From Actinernus sp. WN-2022 (taxonomy: Eukaryota; Cnidaria; Anthozoa; Actiniaria; Actinernidae), in contig JAOWCC010001589.1 in assembly GCA_030867875.1 (NCBI GenBank), forward strand, positions 139,969,745-140,033,744: a stretch of 64,000 nt of DNA. Direction: 5' to 3'. The notes beneath the pieces were generated by a model. It searched no databases. It was not told the origin of the DNA and saw nothing but the letters and a program-made list of their open reading frames with translations. Shown here piece after piece: positions 19,558-27,642 of the stretch. How positions within the stretch are numbered: position 1 is the stretch's first letter; every line of letters starts with the position of its first letter. The translations under genes and the position numbers were made by a program.

Positions 19558-20792
19558 CAGTATAATATACTCTGCAGAGATCTGTTCAATATCGTGACCT
19601 GAGCATCCGCAAGGACATAGATGTGCATTTTCACATTTCCACTTCCCTTAGCAGTTCTATGTATGCGAATGTCGATGTCCTTTCCACTGCCGGTTTGTGC
19701 CAAGCCATCACCATGAACGGTGGAATCTTTTGCTGTGCGACAATCGATTAGAATAGAGAATCTATTTTCAAAGAACTTCTTTGGAGTCATAGAAGTATTG
19801 GGTGTACCAAACCAGCTTCTTGCAGCCTCCCAGAAATCTAGGGGAAGCATACCGCTTGGAAAGAGTCTGTTGGGAATCCCATTGACATCTACTTCTACCT
19901 TCAAGATATCTGGATTCGAGAATGCTTCACTATCTCGCGTGCCAATGGTAGGTGGATCTATGAATAGTAGAAGTAGTCCAGCAAAGGATCGTCGTGGAAC
20001 ATTAACGTTTTGAGATATCAAAGTATCGGACGTTTTAGCGATATCTACTGTCTTGAAGTGAACAGCGTAGTTGTATAGGAATGCAGTACCTATTTCATAT
20101 TTGTGAAGTGCATTACTAGCCAGCGTTTCGTTCCTGATTGCTTCGTATTCTAGTTGGATGTTGGTAAGTTGGTACGTACCTATCTTCGTAGTATCCGATC
20201 CAATTACTACCTCGTTGGCAGACGCTAGAGTCAACTCGAATGTAATGGTACTTTCTAAGGCATGTGGATATAGAACTCCATGTTGTGTCAGAATGTCAAC
20301 ATCTAATGGAATCCTATACTTGGAACCACATGCAGCTAGGAGCGCGTTGTCTGCAGCAGACGAAGTACTTGCGTCACCAGCTTTCGATCGTAGCTTATTC
20401 AAGTTCTCTGATTGAATGCCTTGTTGTATTCTAGACTCTCTCTCCTGCGTAGATAGGTATACATCGGAGTATGTTTGTAGGAGGTCTGGCCTGACAAGGT
20501 CTTCTACTGTTTCAGCTCCCATCCTACAGATTCTACGCATGACCAAACAGCGTCCAACGTTCGAAACGACTCTGTTATTCGCATGTCCACCAGATAGTAC
20601 GATGTCGCCCAATAGCGCTAAGCTACCAGGTACTAGTACTACATCTTCTGCTAGCTTTGGAACTTCTACGTATAGAGTCTCACCTGGATTGGCAGATGAT
20701 CGAGTGAAAGTTTTCCTATACAAGTCTCGTGGAGCCTTGAGTGCATGAGGCTCTCTTCGTACTTGTGTGGGATCCAACTTTGATGAGATCAT
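19557..20792 (-). CDS. Major capsid protein, double-jelly-roll type (A)
   Basis: This 411-residue protein starts at MISSKL; an upstream in-frame ATG at 20828 is in AT-rich leader sequence and is not conserved in B. It is rich in predicted beta strands. Conserved blocks are NPGETLYVEVPKL, LSGGHANNRVV, SKYRIPLDVDILTQHG, GTYQLTNIQLEYE, PRRSFAGLLLLF and DCRTAKDSTVHGDGL. It is shorter than many Polinton MCPs (often 500 or more residues), but it is in the expected place beside the ATPase and is the most conserved gene of the three elements. Calling it the hexon protein is therefore well supported by context, less so by recognised sequence. Confidence 0.78.
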   Translation of the reverse strand: MISSKLDPTQVRREPHALKAPRDLYRKTFTRSSANPGETLYVEVPKLAEDVVLVPGSLALLGDIVLSGGHANNRVVSNVGRCLVMRRICRMGAETVEDLVRPDLLQTYSDVYLSTQERESRIQQGIQSENLNKLRSKAGDASTSSAADNALLAACGSKYRIPLDVDILTQHGVLYPHALESTITFELTLASANEVVIGSDTTKIGTYQLTNIQLEYEAIRNETLASNALHKYEIGTAFLYNYAVHFKTVDIAKTSDTLISQNVNVPRRSFAGLLLLFIDPPTIGTRDSEAFSNPDILKVEVDVNGIPNRLFPSGMLPLDFWEAARSWFGTPNTSMTPKKFFENRFSILIDCRTAKDSTVHGDGLAQTGSGKDIDIRIHRTAKGSGNVKMHIYVLADAQVTILNRSLQSILY

Positions 20793-20826
20793 GTTGAATA
20801 TAACTAAATATATAATTATGTTTAAC

Positions 20827-21919
20827 ATGGCCTCTGAGGGTAGGTCCGATGAAAGAACTGATGAAGGTGGAGACTACGATAAAGATGATACTATCAATGT
20901 GGATGAGGAGTGGGGATGCAATATTTCCAGAAGAGTCAGGAGAAAATGGTCCCAATGAAAACCAGACGCAACTACGGCAAAGAAGGTGCTAGACCAAAAG
21001 AATCAGGAAACCTCGTTTTCTAGAGAAGATGACGAGTACTTCGACGAACTCTTCGACTCGGAAGGCTCGAACGTTTCTAGAAATGAAAAAATCCTGGAGA
21101 GGCTGGAGAAAGAGAAAATCCCAAAGTATACCGATCGAAGTGTAATCTTCAAACAGGGTTTTATCGGAAAATGCAAGACAGGATATGTTCGAGACTGTCT
21201 GGGAAAAATACCACGATGTGGGAATTCGAGGCACGCTTGAGATTGCAACCATGTCTGATGGTAGAGTCTTTATCCGCGAGTATGGAAGTAAAGAAAAAGC
21301 GATTCCTTTGACCACCAAGAAAGGTGAGTTATATAAGAAGATGGGAAAAGGTCTCAAAAGAGTCTTAGGACCCTCGAGGGAAGAAATGTTAAAAGAAGTC
21401 ATAGTAGCTGAAAATCAATTGAGTAAGAGGATCGACCGGAATGTAGGAATACTCAAAGACCCTACATCTACCGAAACTCAGAAAGAAAACGCTACTAATG
21501 AAATAAAGACCGATCAGGAGGAGCAAGCAGTCCTAGAGCAAATAGAAGGAGCTATAGTGGAACGGATGTCACTTAGGGGATCGTATAAGAATCATCTTCA
21601 AGAAGTATGGAGTCAGTATAATTAGCGTGGTAGCTGCGGTAAGTACTGTGATCGGTGTAATAGTTTCCAATCTGACGAAGAAAGTTTCCGCGATAGTACC
21701 GGGATTTGGAGATGCTGCCAAAGCAGCTGCTAAAACAACTGTCAAAGGTTTAAGAGCAATAGGCAAAAAGTTAGAGGCGATTCTACCTAAGATGATTGGA
21801 CCAATTGTGAGTTTCATATTCAGTATGGCTGCTGACGTTTGTTGGAGTCTTAGCAAACAACCTTTGGTTGTTAATCGTAGCAGCAGTGGTCTTCGTAGTG
21901 GAGCAATACAAACGCCGTT
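20827..21919 (+). pseudogene. Amphipathic/coiled-coil membrane protein (A), several frameshifts
   Basis: Counterpart of 6038-7045 in B. It starts divergently from MCP with an acidic leader, then a basic region, a coiled coil (about 21400-21560), IVERMSLRG and the Gly/Ala-rich segment TVKGLRAIGKKLEAILPKM (about 21740), ending with EQYK-type residues at about 21910. The frame changes at least four times (near 20960, 21190, 21600 and 21850). Because neighbouring genes are intact, these may be recent lesions or base-call errors. It converges with the next gene with overlapping stops at 21917-21920. Confidence 0.6.
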
Positions 21920-23551
21920 AACGAAACAACGTCCATGCGATTCCAGCTGCAGCAATGGATGTCACTGCGAGATTAATCTCATGTTGTGAGATGGTAGCCT
22001 TTACCTTTGCCTTTGCCTTTGCCTTTGCCTTTGGTACAGGAACTTGTTTCTTGTGCGTCTCGAGATGCGGCAACGATTTCTTATCTGATGATCCTTCCAT
22101 AAGAAGAGGTGAGTGTCCTTTGACTTCTACATTGATGGCGTTAGTGCCTAGCACCATATCTTTCGTAGCTTTCGGGATTGGATTCTTATAACCATCTTTC
22201 TTACCAAGATAGTACTCTAGATCGCTTGGCAAAAGTCGCACATCTACAGCTATTGCTAAATCGAGCCTCTTATGCGTCCTCGTTATAGCAGTAAGATAGT
22301 TATTGTAGCTCACCACTAAATCGTTTTCGAGAATAGCACCTTCGACTAAGCTCTTAAACTTTTCTTTGACGTTATGGCTATGTATGATGGAGTCGTTCAG
22401 ATCTGCTTGTGCACCAAGTATGCAATGTCCAAAAGCCTCGACAGATCTATTCAACCTACCCAATCCAACATCTGTCAAACCCTTTCCGATTGGTGGCATG
22501 AACCAATTGTATTGTTTACCGTTGTTATTGCCAATGTACGCTAAAGAAAACTGATACTCCGTACGACTCTCCTCAGGAAACTTAAAGTCACCACCAGGCC
22601 ACTTTGCAGAGAACGAAAGTATTATGTGCATACTTCTCCGTATTGTTCACCATTTTTCCATGAGAGTTTACGTAGACGTCTCCTAAGCCATTCCACGAAA
22701 GTCTGGTGTCGAGATATACCGAATTCGATGCACAATTTCTCAAGAGCTGATTTGTTATAGAGGTTATCCCTTTGCTTGAAATGAGATTCACCAGGTAAAG
22801 GAACTCCATGAGTACCACCAAGTTCACGTAGAATTCTTCGTATCGTGAAATATACGTGGAATCGTAGGAACCCTTGAACGACTGGTGGATACTTTTTGAA
22901 AGTGGGGTCAAACAACGACACTCCACATCCGGAAGTTGCACACCACGTTGCGAAATTCAATTGTTGAGGCCAGTAGTGGAAATCCGGACCAGCCAACCAA
23001 TGCTGGGACTCCTTTTTTGTCGTATGCTTTACAACGATCTCCCTGAATATATTTGGAACGCCAGCTTTGAAATTCTGCTTTGGTGTGATATATATCAATA
23101 GATTAGTGAGATCAATATCTTGTGCCGGTTCAGTAGAAGGAACTGCTGTAATGGGATATTTCACACTCATGTCTAGTATCAACGTAGTTGGGAAACCCCC
23201 CACATCTAATGCCTTATCTAACCTGGTCTGTACATCTGTTGGAATGTGGAGATCGTCGACGAACCATTCCTCACTTCTGTCTTTGAAGGTAATCCTAGTT
23301 CTATAGGTCGACTCATCCTGTATATCATTGGCATTTGTCTCAGCATAGAATTTCGAGTAGTCGGCATGGGGATACTTCTTCCGAAAGGTAGCGAAAGCTT
23401 TTGCGTTGCGTGGTGCTACCTCCTTGTTGAACTCAGTGAGAACATCAGATTTTTGTTGTGCTGTGAGAGCGAATTTTTGTTGTTCCTTAGGCCACGGAAT
23501 GAATCCTGAATGGTGGAGTCTATCCTCGAACTGATACTTCTTTGGTGGCAT
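21918..23551 (-). pseudogene. Conserved Polinton protein with C-terminal membrane tail (A), frameshifted
   Basis: The minus-strand start at 23551 (MPPKKY) gives about 290 residues with AGPDFHYWPQQLN, WCATSGCGVS and HGVPLPG. Frame changes near 22690 and 22620 lead into KQYNWFMPPIGKGLT and the C-terminal half, which has a short Ala/Lys repeat (KAKAKAKAK near 22020) and a hydrophobic tail ending LFR at 21918. The degraded B copy has only one frameshift, in a different place, so the two lesion sets are independent. The cysteine pair in CATSGC is conserved. Function unknown; probably a virion component. Confidence 0.65.
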
Positions 23552-23597
23552 CGTGTTGAAGCTATACATACATATAGTTATACCTTCAACATATAAG

Positions 23598-24257
23598 ATG
23601 GTTCTCTTATATATCACCACAACATTGGCCGACCATACTGTCTACTTCGACAACCCTATTCTCATACAGAACGTTTCACTAGTCGAGGTCACTATTGAGA
23701 ATAGTTGGTGGAACCTAGAAGAGCCAGGGAGCTTTCATTGGAATGTCAATGGTGTGATGTTTCCATACCGAATTTCTAAGGGAAACCATACTATGGGGAG
23801 CCTTCGACACTTCTTTACGCCTGCAGTTAGTGCTGACATCATAAGAATCGAGAAACCCCCTCATAGGAGGGCTTGGAAACTAGATGTCAAGCAATCGATC
23901 CTACTTAGTGGAAACCTCTGCAAACTGATGGGTATTAATCAAGATGGGAGCGCTAAGCAACTAGAAGTAGGTTCGCACGAAGTGTCCATCCAAGATGGAA
24001 TCGATATAGTGTACATCTGCTGCGACGTTGTGGATTCCAGATTCTCGATTCAAGATGGAAAGCAATCTAAAGTCCTAAGTAGAATACATATCCGAGGCGA
24101 TAGATTTATGAAAACGACGTATGCCTCACTACGACCTCTAGATGTCAAAGCTCTAGGTACGATACGAAGCAGTCTTCGTCTGACAATTCTCGATGAGAAA
24201 GGCAATCTGATAGACTTTCGTGGTCGACCCATACTGTACGTGTTGAAGCTTGAATAA
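23598..24257 (+). CDS. Minor capsid (penton-like) candidate (A)
   Basis: This 219-residue beta-rich protein starts at MVLLYI, preceded by TATAGTTATACC and a short leader. Conserved features are TVYFDNPILIQ, IENSWWNL, KLMGINQDG, the strand GIDIVYICCDVV and the end DEKGNLIDFRGRPI. Size and strand content fit a single jelly-roll vertex protein. It precedes the P[ST]AP gene by 19 bases, so the two are probably co-expressed. The B copy is deleted in the middle. No catalytic motif is visible. Confidence 0.65.
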   Translation: MVLLYITTTLADHTVYFDNPILIQNVSLVEVTIENSWWNLEEPGSFHWNVNGVMFPYRISKGNHTMGSLRHFFTPAVSADIIRIEKPPHRRAWKLDVKQSILLSGNLCKLMGINQDGSAKQLEVGSHEVSIQDGIDIVYICCDVVDSRFSIQDGKQSKVLSRIHIRGDRFMKTTYASLRPLDVKALGTIRSSLRLTILDEKGNLIDFRGRPILYVLKLE

Positions 24258-24276
24258 GTTATATGTATAACGTACA

Positions 24277-24888
24277 ATGGAAGGCGACTCGATTCAACCG
24301 TTTCCATCAGCACCAAGTATCTATCCACAGATTGCTAGTGACACTGGAAAGAACTTTAGACTGCAAACAATCCGAGACACGCTTTCGGACATAGAAGTTC
24401 AAGAAAGGCACTACGAAGGTGTGCGCAAGAAATATGCACGTTCTCAAGGAATAGTTCATGGCATCGCAGTGGTAACTGGAGGTCTATCTGTGATCTTATC
24501 TGGATCTGGATTGGGAGCAGCGTTAACTGGGGTTGGAATAGTGATTGGTCTACCACTTGGAGTTATTGGTGGGCTATGTGGATTAATTTCAGCATCTACG
24601 ACCCTTGGAGCTAAAAAGTTAGGAATGAAGGTTTCTAAGCATGAAAAGACAACTATGTTGGCAAAGGCAAAAATCAATACGATTCGCGATCTAGTATCGA
24701 AGGCCTTACGCGATGAAAACATATCCGACTCCGAATACAGTCTCATCCTGAACGAAGCGAATAAGTATGAGATCATGAGATCTGAAATTCGTCGCAAGGC
24801 TTCCATAGGTGAAAAAAGCACGGATCGGGTTCGAGCCGAACTCAAGCAAGAAGTGCAAAAGGAAATGCGAGAAAAACTTGGAATGTAA
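24277..24888 (+). CDS. Membrane-hairpin protein with PSAP motif near the N-terminus (A)
   Basis: This 203-residue protein has PSAP at residues 10-13 and YPQI just after. A charged helix precedes KKYARSQG, then a Gly/Ser/Val-rich hydrophobic hairpin (about residues 64-112) and a helical, highly charged C-terminal half. In Polinton B the same position has PTAP. P[ST]AP tetrapeptides bind the ESCRT-I protein TSG101 in enveloped-virus late domains; such a use here is only an inference. It lies between the minor capsid candidate and the convergent transcription factor gene. Intact. Confidence 0.7.
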   Translation: MEGDSIQPFPSAPSIYPQIASDTGKNFRLQTIRDTLSDIEVQERHYEGVRKKYARSQGIVHGIAVVTGGLSVILSGSGLGAALTGVGIVIGLPLGVIGGLCGLISASTTLGAKKLGMKVSKHEKTTMLAKAKINTIRDLVSKALRDENISDSEYSLILNEANKYEIMRSEIRRKASIGEKSTDRVRAELKQEVQKEMREKLGM

Positions 24889-24891
24889 GAA

Positions 24892-25884
24892 TCAACGTTT
24901 CCTATGAAAGGAACGAACATGGTTCGCACTTTCACTTTGCCAAGTCCTACTGCTAGTTAGCCTATGTCTAGTGTAGATTGGTTCGAAGTGGGAATGGTAA
25001 GAAGACAACTCCTTGACAAAACGCTTGACCGCATTTCCAAATATGCCACATCGCTTAACGACATCCTTAAAAGACATAGACGATCCGGAGCGACGTAGCA
25101 CCTCGTAACTTGCTCCAACGACTTTCGTCTTAAGCATTGATTTTGGGCCTATATTGTTTTCCATTGCCGTAGTAACGACCTCGTGGACTATTTGTTGAAC
25201 GTCCCTAGGTACTCCTACAAGATCTAGTTGTAGGAAAGTCGTTGCAATGTGAGGAACTAGGCGCTCAGCATCCAAGTCTACATCAATCTTATCGTCGTCA
25301 CACAGAGAACGTATGAAGACCTCTCCACTATGGATGCCTTCGTTTCTTAGTTGCATGAAGCGAGCGACCTCACCTTTAGATCGGACGAATCCACATTGTA
25401 TGCATGCATGGTAGAGTAGAGCAGCTAAAATATTTTTCTTAGCATCGCTACGCTTGAGACAAACTTTCATTATTTGGGTGAATGCGTCGGCTACGATTCC
25501 TAACGTGTTCATAGGGAACGATAGGTCATAACTTTGTTCGTAAATAGTGTTGTATGCTCGTAGTTCTTGTAGGAGCGTTCGTCGTTTCAGTTCTATGTCA
25601 TCATCGCTTTGCTTTGGTTTTGCGCGGTCTAGATCACTTTGATACTGAGATCCCTCCGGACCTACTATACGCAGTCGAGTAGTAATGATTTCGACCTTCG
25701 TTTCTTCACATGGTTCAACCTCGGAAACAAGACCACAGGTGGGACATACGAATTCCGTTCCTTGTATTTCAAAGGGGCAGAGACAATCAGGACATGTTTC
25801 ACTGGCGTTAATATGTTCCACTTGTGGTTTGATATTCAGGCTTCTACAAATTCCAGGACCAAACAATCTGATTAGCTCGTCCAT
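24892..25884 (-). CDS. TFIIB/VLTF3-like zinc-ribbon transcription factor (A)
   Basis: This 330-residue protein has an N-terminal zinc ribbon (C31, C34, C47, C50) followed by LRIVGPEGSQYQSDLDR, reminiscent of a B-reader or linker. Then come two helical regions resembling cyclin folds: about 100-190, with NILAALLYHACIQCG and EVARFMQL..EGI, and about 205-305, with LKTKVVGASYEVLRRSG. This order is that of TFIIB and of viral late transcription factor 3 of large DNA viruses. It would recruit RNA polymerase II to viral promoters or act as a late factor. No counterpart is visible in the retained part of B. It is convergent with the P[ST]AP gene, four bases apart. Family placement is by pattern recognition. 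Confidence 0.68.
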   Translation of the reverse strand: MDELIRLFGPGICRSLNIKPQVEHINASETCPDCLCPFEIQGTEFVCPTCGLVSEVEPCEETKVEIITTRLRIVGPEGSQYQSDLDRAKPKQSDDDIELKRRTLLQELRAYNTIYEQSYDLSFPMNTLGIVADAFTQIMKVCLKRSDAKKNILAALLYHACIQCGFVRSKGEVARFMQLRNEGIHSGEVFIRSLCDDDKIDVDLDAERLVPHIATTFLQLDLVGVPRDVQQIVHEVVTTAMENNIGPKSMLKTKVVGASYEVLRRSGSSMSFKDVVKRCGIFGNAVKRFVKELSSYHSHFEPIYTRHRLTSSRTWQSESANHVRSFHRKR

Positions 25885-25915
25885 GATACAACTATAGATG
25901 TCGTACGTTCAATAG

Positions 25916-25987
25916 AAAAAAAAAAAAAAAGGAAGAATGAAGAGGGCCACGCAACGACCTTCTTCATTCTTCCTTTTTTCTTTTTTC
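25916..25987. terminator. A/T-flanked hairpin between genes (copy 2, inverted)
   Basis: The A15 run, GGAAGAATGAAGAGGG, a loop with CACGCAACG, CTTCTTCATTCTTCC and a T-run form a stem whose sequence is the reverse complement of copy 1 at 16963-17040 with few differences. It lies between the Cys-rich gene and the TFIIB-like gene, both on the minus strand. Confidence 0.55.
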
Positions 25988-25997
25988 GTGGCTATTC

Positions 25998-26444
25998 CTA
26001 AGCGTCCTTCTCGTTCCTCAAGGCAGCCAACACCTCGTTGAGCACATGGTTGAGAGACTCTCCAAGACCTTCCACTGGTTCCAGCACTCTTGGTTCTGCG
26101 GGCAATGCTACCTCCGGTTCCACCATGTTTGGCTCCTCCTTTCTTGGATCCTCTAGCTTCTTGCTGGACTTCTTAGCGCGTCTTATATAGACACCGGAAG
26201 ACTTCACCTTGATGGTGAGACGGTCGCATCCTGAGCAAAGCTCGTAATCAGTACGACATCCTTTACCGCACTTCGAGCATGGTACATATGGGGCACAGCC
26301 TTTTGAGATTTGGTAGTTGTGCTGGGAACAGAACTTCGTTGTCTTCGAAATCTTCTTTGGACATTTTGAGTCCTTCCCTCTCATCAACCAATCACAAGTC
26401 GTCTCAGGCATTGCGGCGTCTACATTTGAGTTCTTCTTCGACAT
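25998..26444 (-). CDS. Cys-rich zinc-binding protein (A)
   Basis: This 148-residue protein has two metal-binding clusters: C17, C28, C39 and H42 (pattern C...RG...C.KK...FC..H), and C56, C59, C63, C70 and C73. A basic stretch (RRAKKSSKK) and a Pro/Glu-rich C-terminal half follow. The first cluster resembles small zinc proteins common in nucleocytoplasmic large DNA viruses; I cannot name a family. It lies between the TFIIB-like and F-box genes on the same strand, so all three may form an accessory transcription or host-control block. Confidence 0.55.
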   Translation of the reverse strand: MSKKNSNVDAAMPETTCDWLMRGKDSKCPKKISKTTKFCSQHNYQISKGCAPYVPCSKCGKGCRTDYELCSGCDRLTIKVKSSGVYIRRAKKSSKKLEDPRKEEPNMVEPEVALPAEPRVLEPVEGLGESLNHVLNEVLAALRNEKDA

Positions 26445-26619
26445 GTTCGATCTGTATGGTATTAATGCGTACTAAGATGACAACGAATGCTAATGTCGTG
26501 GAATAAAGAATATATACTAATACCATTCGGTGCCAATATACAGTATAATAATCATTCCTTTAACATATACTTCAAGTTTGGATTTTATGTACAAGAATGT
26601 ATAGTGACACTTTGGCTTC
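26445..26619. promoter_or_regulatory. Intergenic copy of a terminal-repeat segment upstream of the Cys-rich gene
   Basis: About 26571-26613 (AAGTTTGGATTTTATGTACA, then AGAATG.ATAGTGACACTTTG) repeats the inner terminal repeat segment at about 27345-27390. The Polinton terminal sequence is thus reused in front of an internal gene, which suggests a shared promoter element. No ORF of note. Confidence 0.4.
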
Positions 26620-27297
26620 CTACGTGGCAGAATGAGCATCCATGTAGTTGCGTAGTACAACCCTTTCGTCCTCTGTGAGCTGGGAGTATTGCCACTTAAC
26701 GAACCATTTAGCGGTATCAAGATGACCATTGTTACAGGCGTATTCTATAGCAAGATCAATGCATTCATACTCTAGGGTTATCTGAAAACGTCGCATGAGC
26801 CACTTAACGTTATTAAGATGACCATTCATACTGGCATCTAATATAGCAAAACTGACGGCTTTATCCTCTTTGGTGAACTGGAAGTGCTTAATGAGCCACT
26901 TAGCGATACCAAGATGACCATACTCAAGGGCAGCGCGTAGAACGTGATTGGTGTGTCTGTCCATCATATCGAAACGTAAGTGCTTGATGAGCCACTTAAC
27001 AGCATTAAGATCACCATATTCGCTGGCGTAGAGAAGAGAAAAGCTATCGTCGATGGAGCTTGCGGAAATACCGAAAGTTCGAGCCAATTCGTCTCGATCG
27101 TCGTCACTATGAGTAGACCTCAAACCAAAGCATAGTGCTAGTTTACGGAACACTTGGTCTACGTTTTTGTAGCGCGCAAGAGATGCGGCATCGTTTAGGC
27201 GTTTCGATGTCCTTGAGATGCTTGCGAATGACCAAGGATCTGCATGCTCTACGATCTTAGTCAGAATTTCTAGAGGGAGGCACGATATATGATCCAT
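26620..27297 (-). CDS. F-box protein with ankyrin-type repeats (A)
   Basis: This 225-residue protein starts with an F-box (residues 5-38, LPLEILTKIVEHADPWSFAS then SRTSKRLND). Four ankyrin-like repeats of the GHL..VKWLI type begin near residues 87, 119, 152 and 183. F-box proteins bind SKP1 and bring substrates, held by the repeats, to the SCF ubiquitin ligase. Ankyrin/F-box combinations are used by poxviruses and other large DNA viruses to redirect host ubiquitylation. It is the terminal gene at the right end of element A, transcribed inward from the terminal repeat. B and C show nothing similar in the parts present. Intact. Confidence 0.8.
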   Translation of the reverse strand: MDHISCLPLEILTKIVEHADPWSFASISRTSKRLNDAASLARYKNVDQVFRKLALCFGLRSTHSDDDRDELARTFGISASSIDDSFSLLYASEYGDLNAVKWLIKHLRFDMMDRHTNHVLRAALEYGHLGIAKWLIKHFQFTKEDKAVSFAILDASMNGHLNNVKWLMRRFQITLEYECIDLAIEYACNNGHLDTAKWFVKWQYSQLTEDERVVLRNYMDAHSAT

Positions 27298-27309
27298 AGT
27301 GGAAGAGAT

Positions 27310-27637
27310 CGATATAACTATATGTAATCATATCTCTAATAGGATTATCAAGTTGGATTTTACGTACAAGAACGTCTAGTGACACTTTGAATGACCCTTA
27401 GTTACCCCTAGTAGTATAGTCGGAGTCAGATAAATACAACTTTTTCTTGTGCAAGAAACCTCAAACTAGTGACCACTAAAATCGAAAATATTCTTGCACA
27501 AGGGGCGTCATGAAGTGGATTTCTGAATTCGCTTTATGACGCCCCTTGTGCAAGAATATTTTCGATTTTAGTGGTCACTAGTTTGAGTTTTGTTGTGCAA
27601 GAAAAAGTGGTATTTATCTGACTCCGACTATACTACT
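27310..27637. repeat. Right terminal inverted repeat of Polinton A, containing a 228-bp palindrome
   Basis: Mirror image of 11816-12144. The palindrome covers 27410-27637, starting AGTAGTATAGTCGGAG and ending CTCCGACTATACTACT. The few differences from the left copy, in the outer arm, indicate limited age. Confidence 0.9.
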
Positions 27638-27642
27638 CCTTG
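27638..27642. repeat. 5-bp target-site duplication of Polinton A, right copy
   Basis: CCTTG matches 11811-11815. The flanking PLE frame on either side meets in the same codon when one copy is counted, confirming the exact insertion point. Confidence 0.85.

Larger units (their letters stand above)
11816..27637. mobile_element. Polinton/Maverick A, complete 15.8-kb element
   Basis: The element begins AGTAGTATAGTCGG and ends with the reverse complement. It has terminal inverted repeats of about 329 bp and a 5-bp CCTTG duplication. Gene order: PolB(+), integrase(-), four small genes(-), ATPase(-), MCP(-), amphipathic protein(+), conserved protein(-), minor capsid candidate(+), P[ST]AP protein(+), TFIIB/VLTF3-like(-), Cys-rich(-) and F-box/ankyrin(-). 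Base composition is visibly less AT-rich than the surrounding host DNA. No adenain-like protease was recognised. Most genes are intact, so the insertion is recent and may still be capable of movement. Confidence 0.93.
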
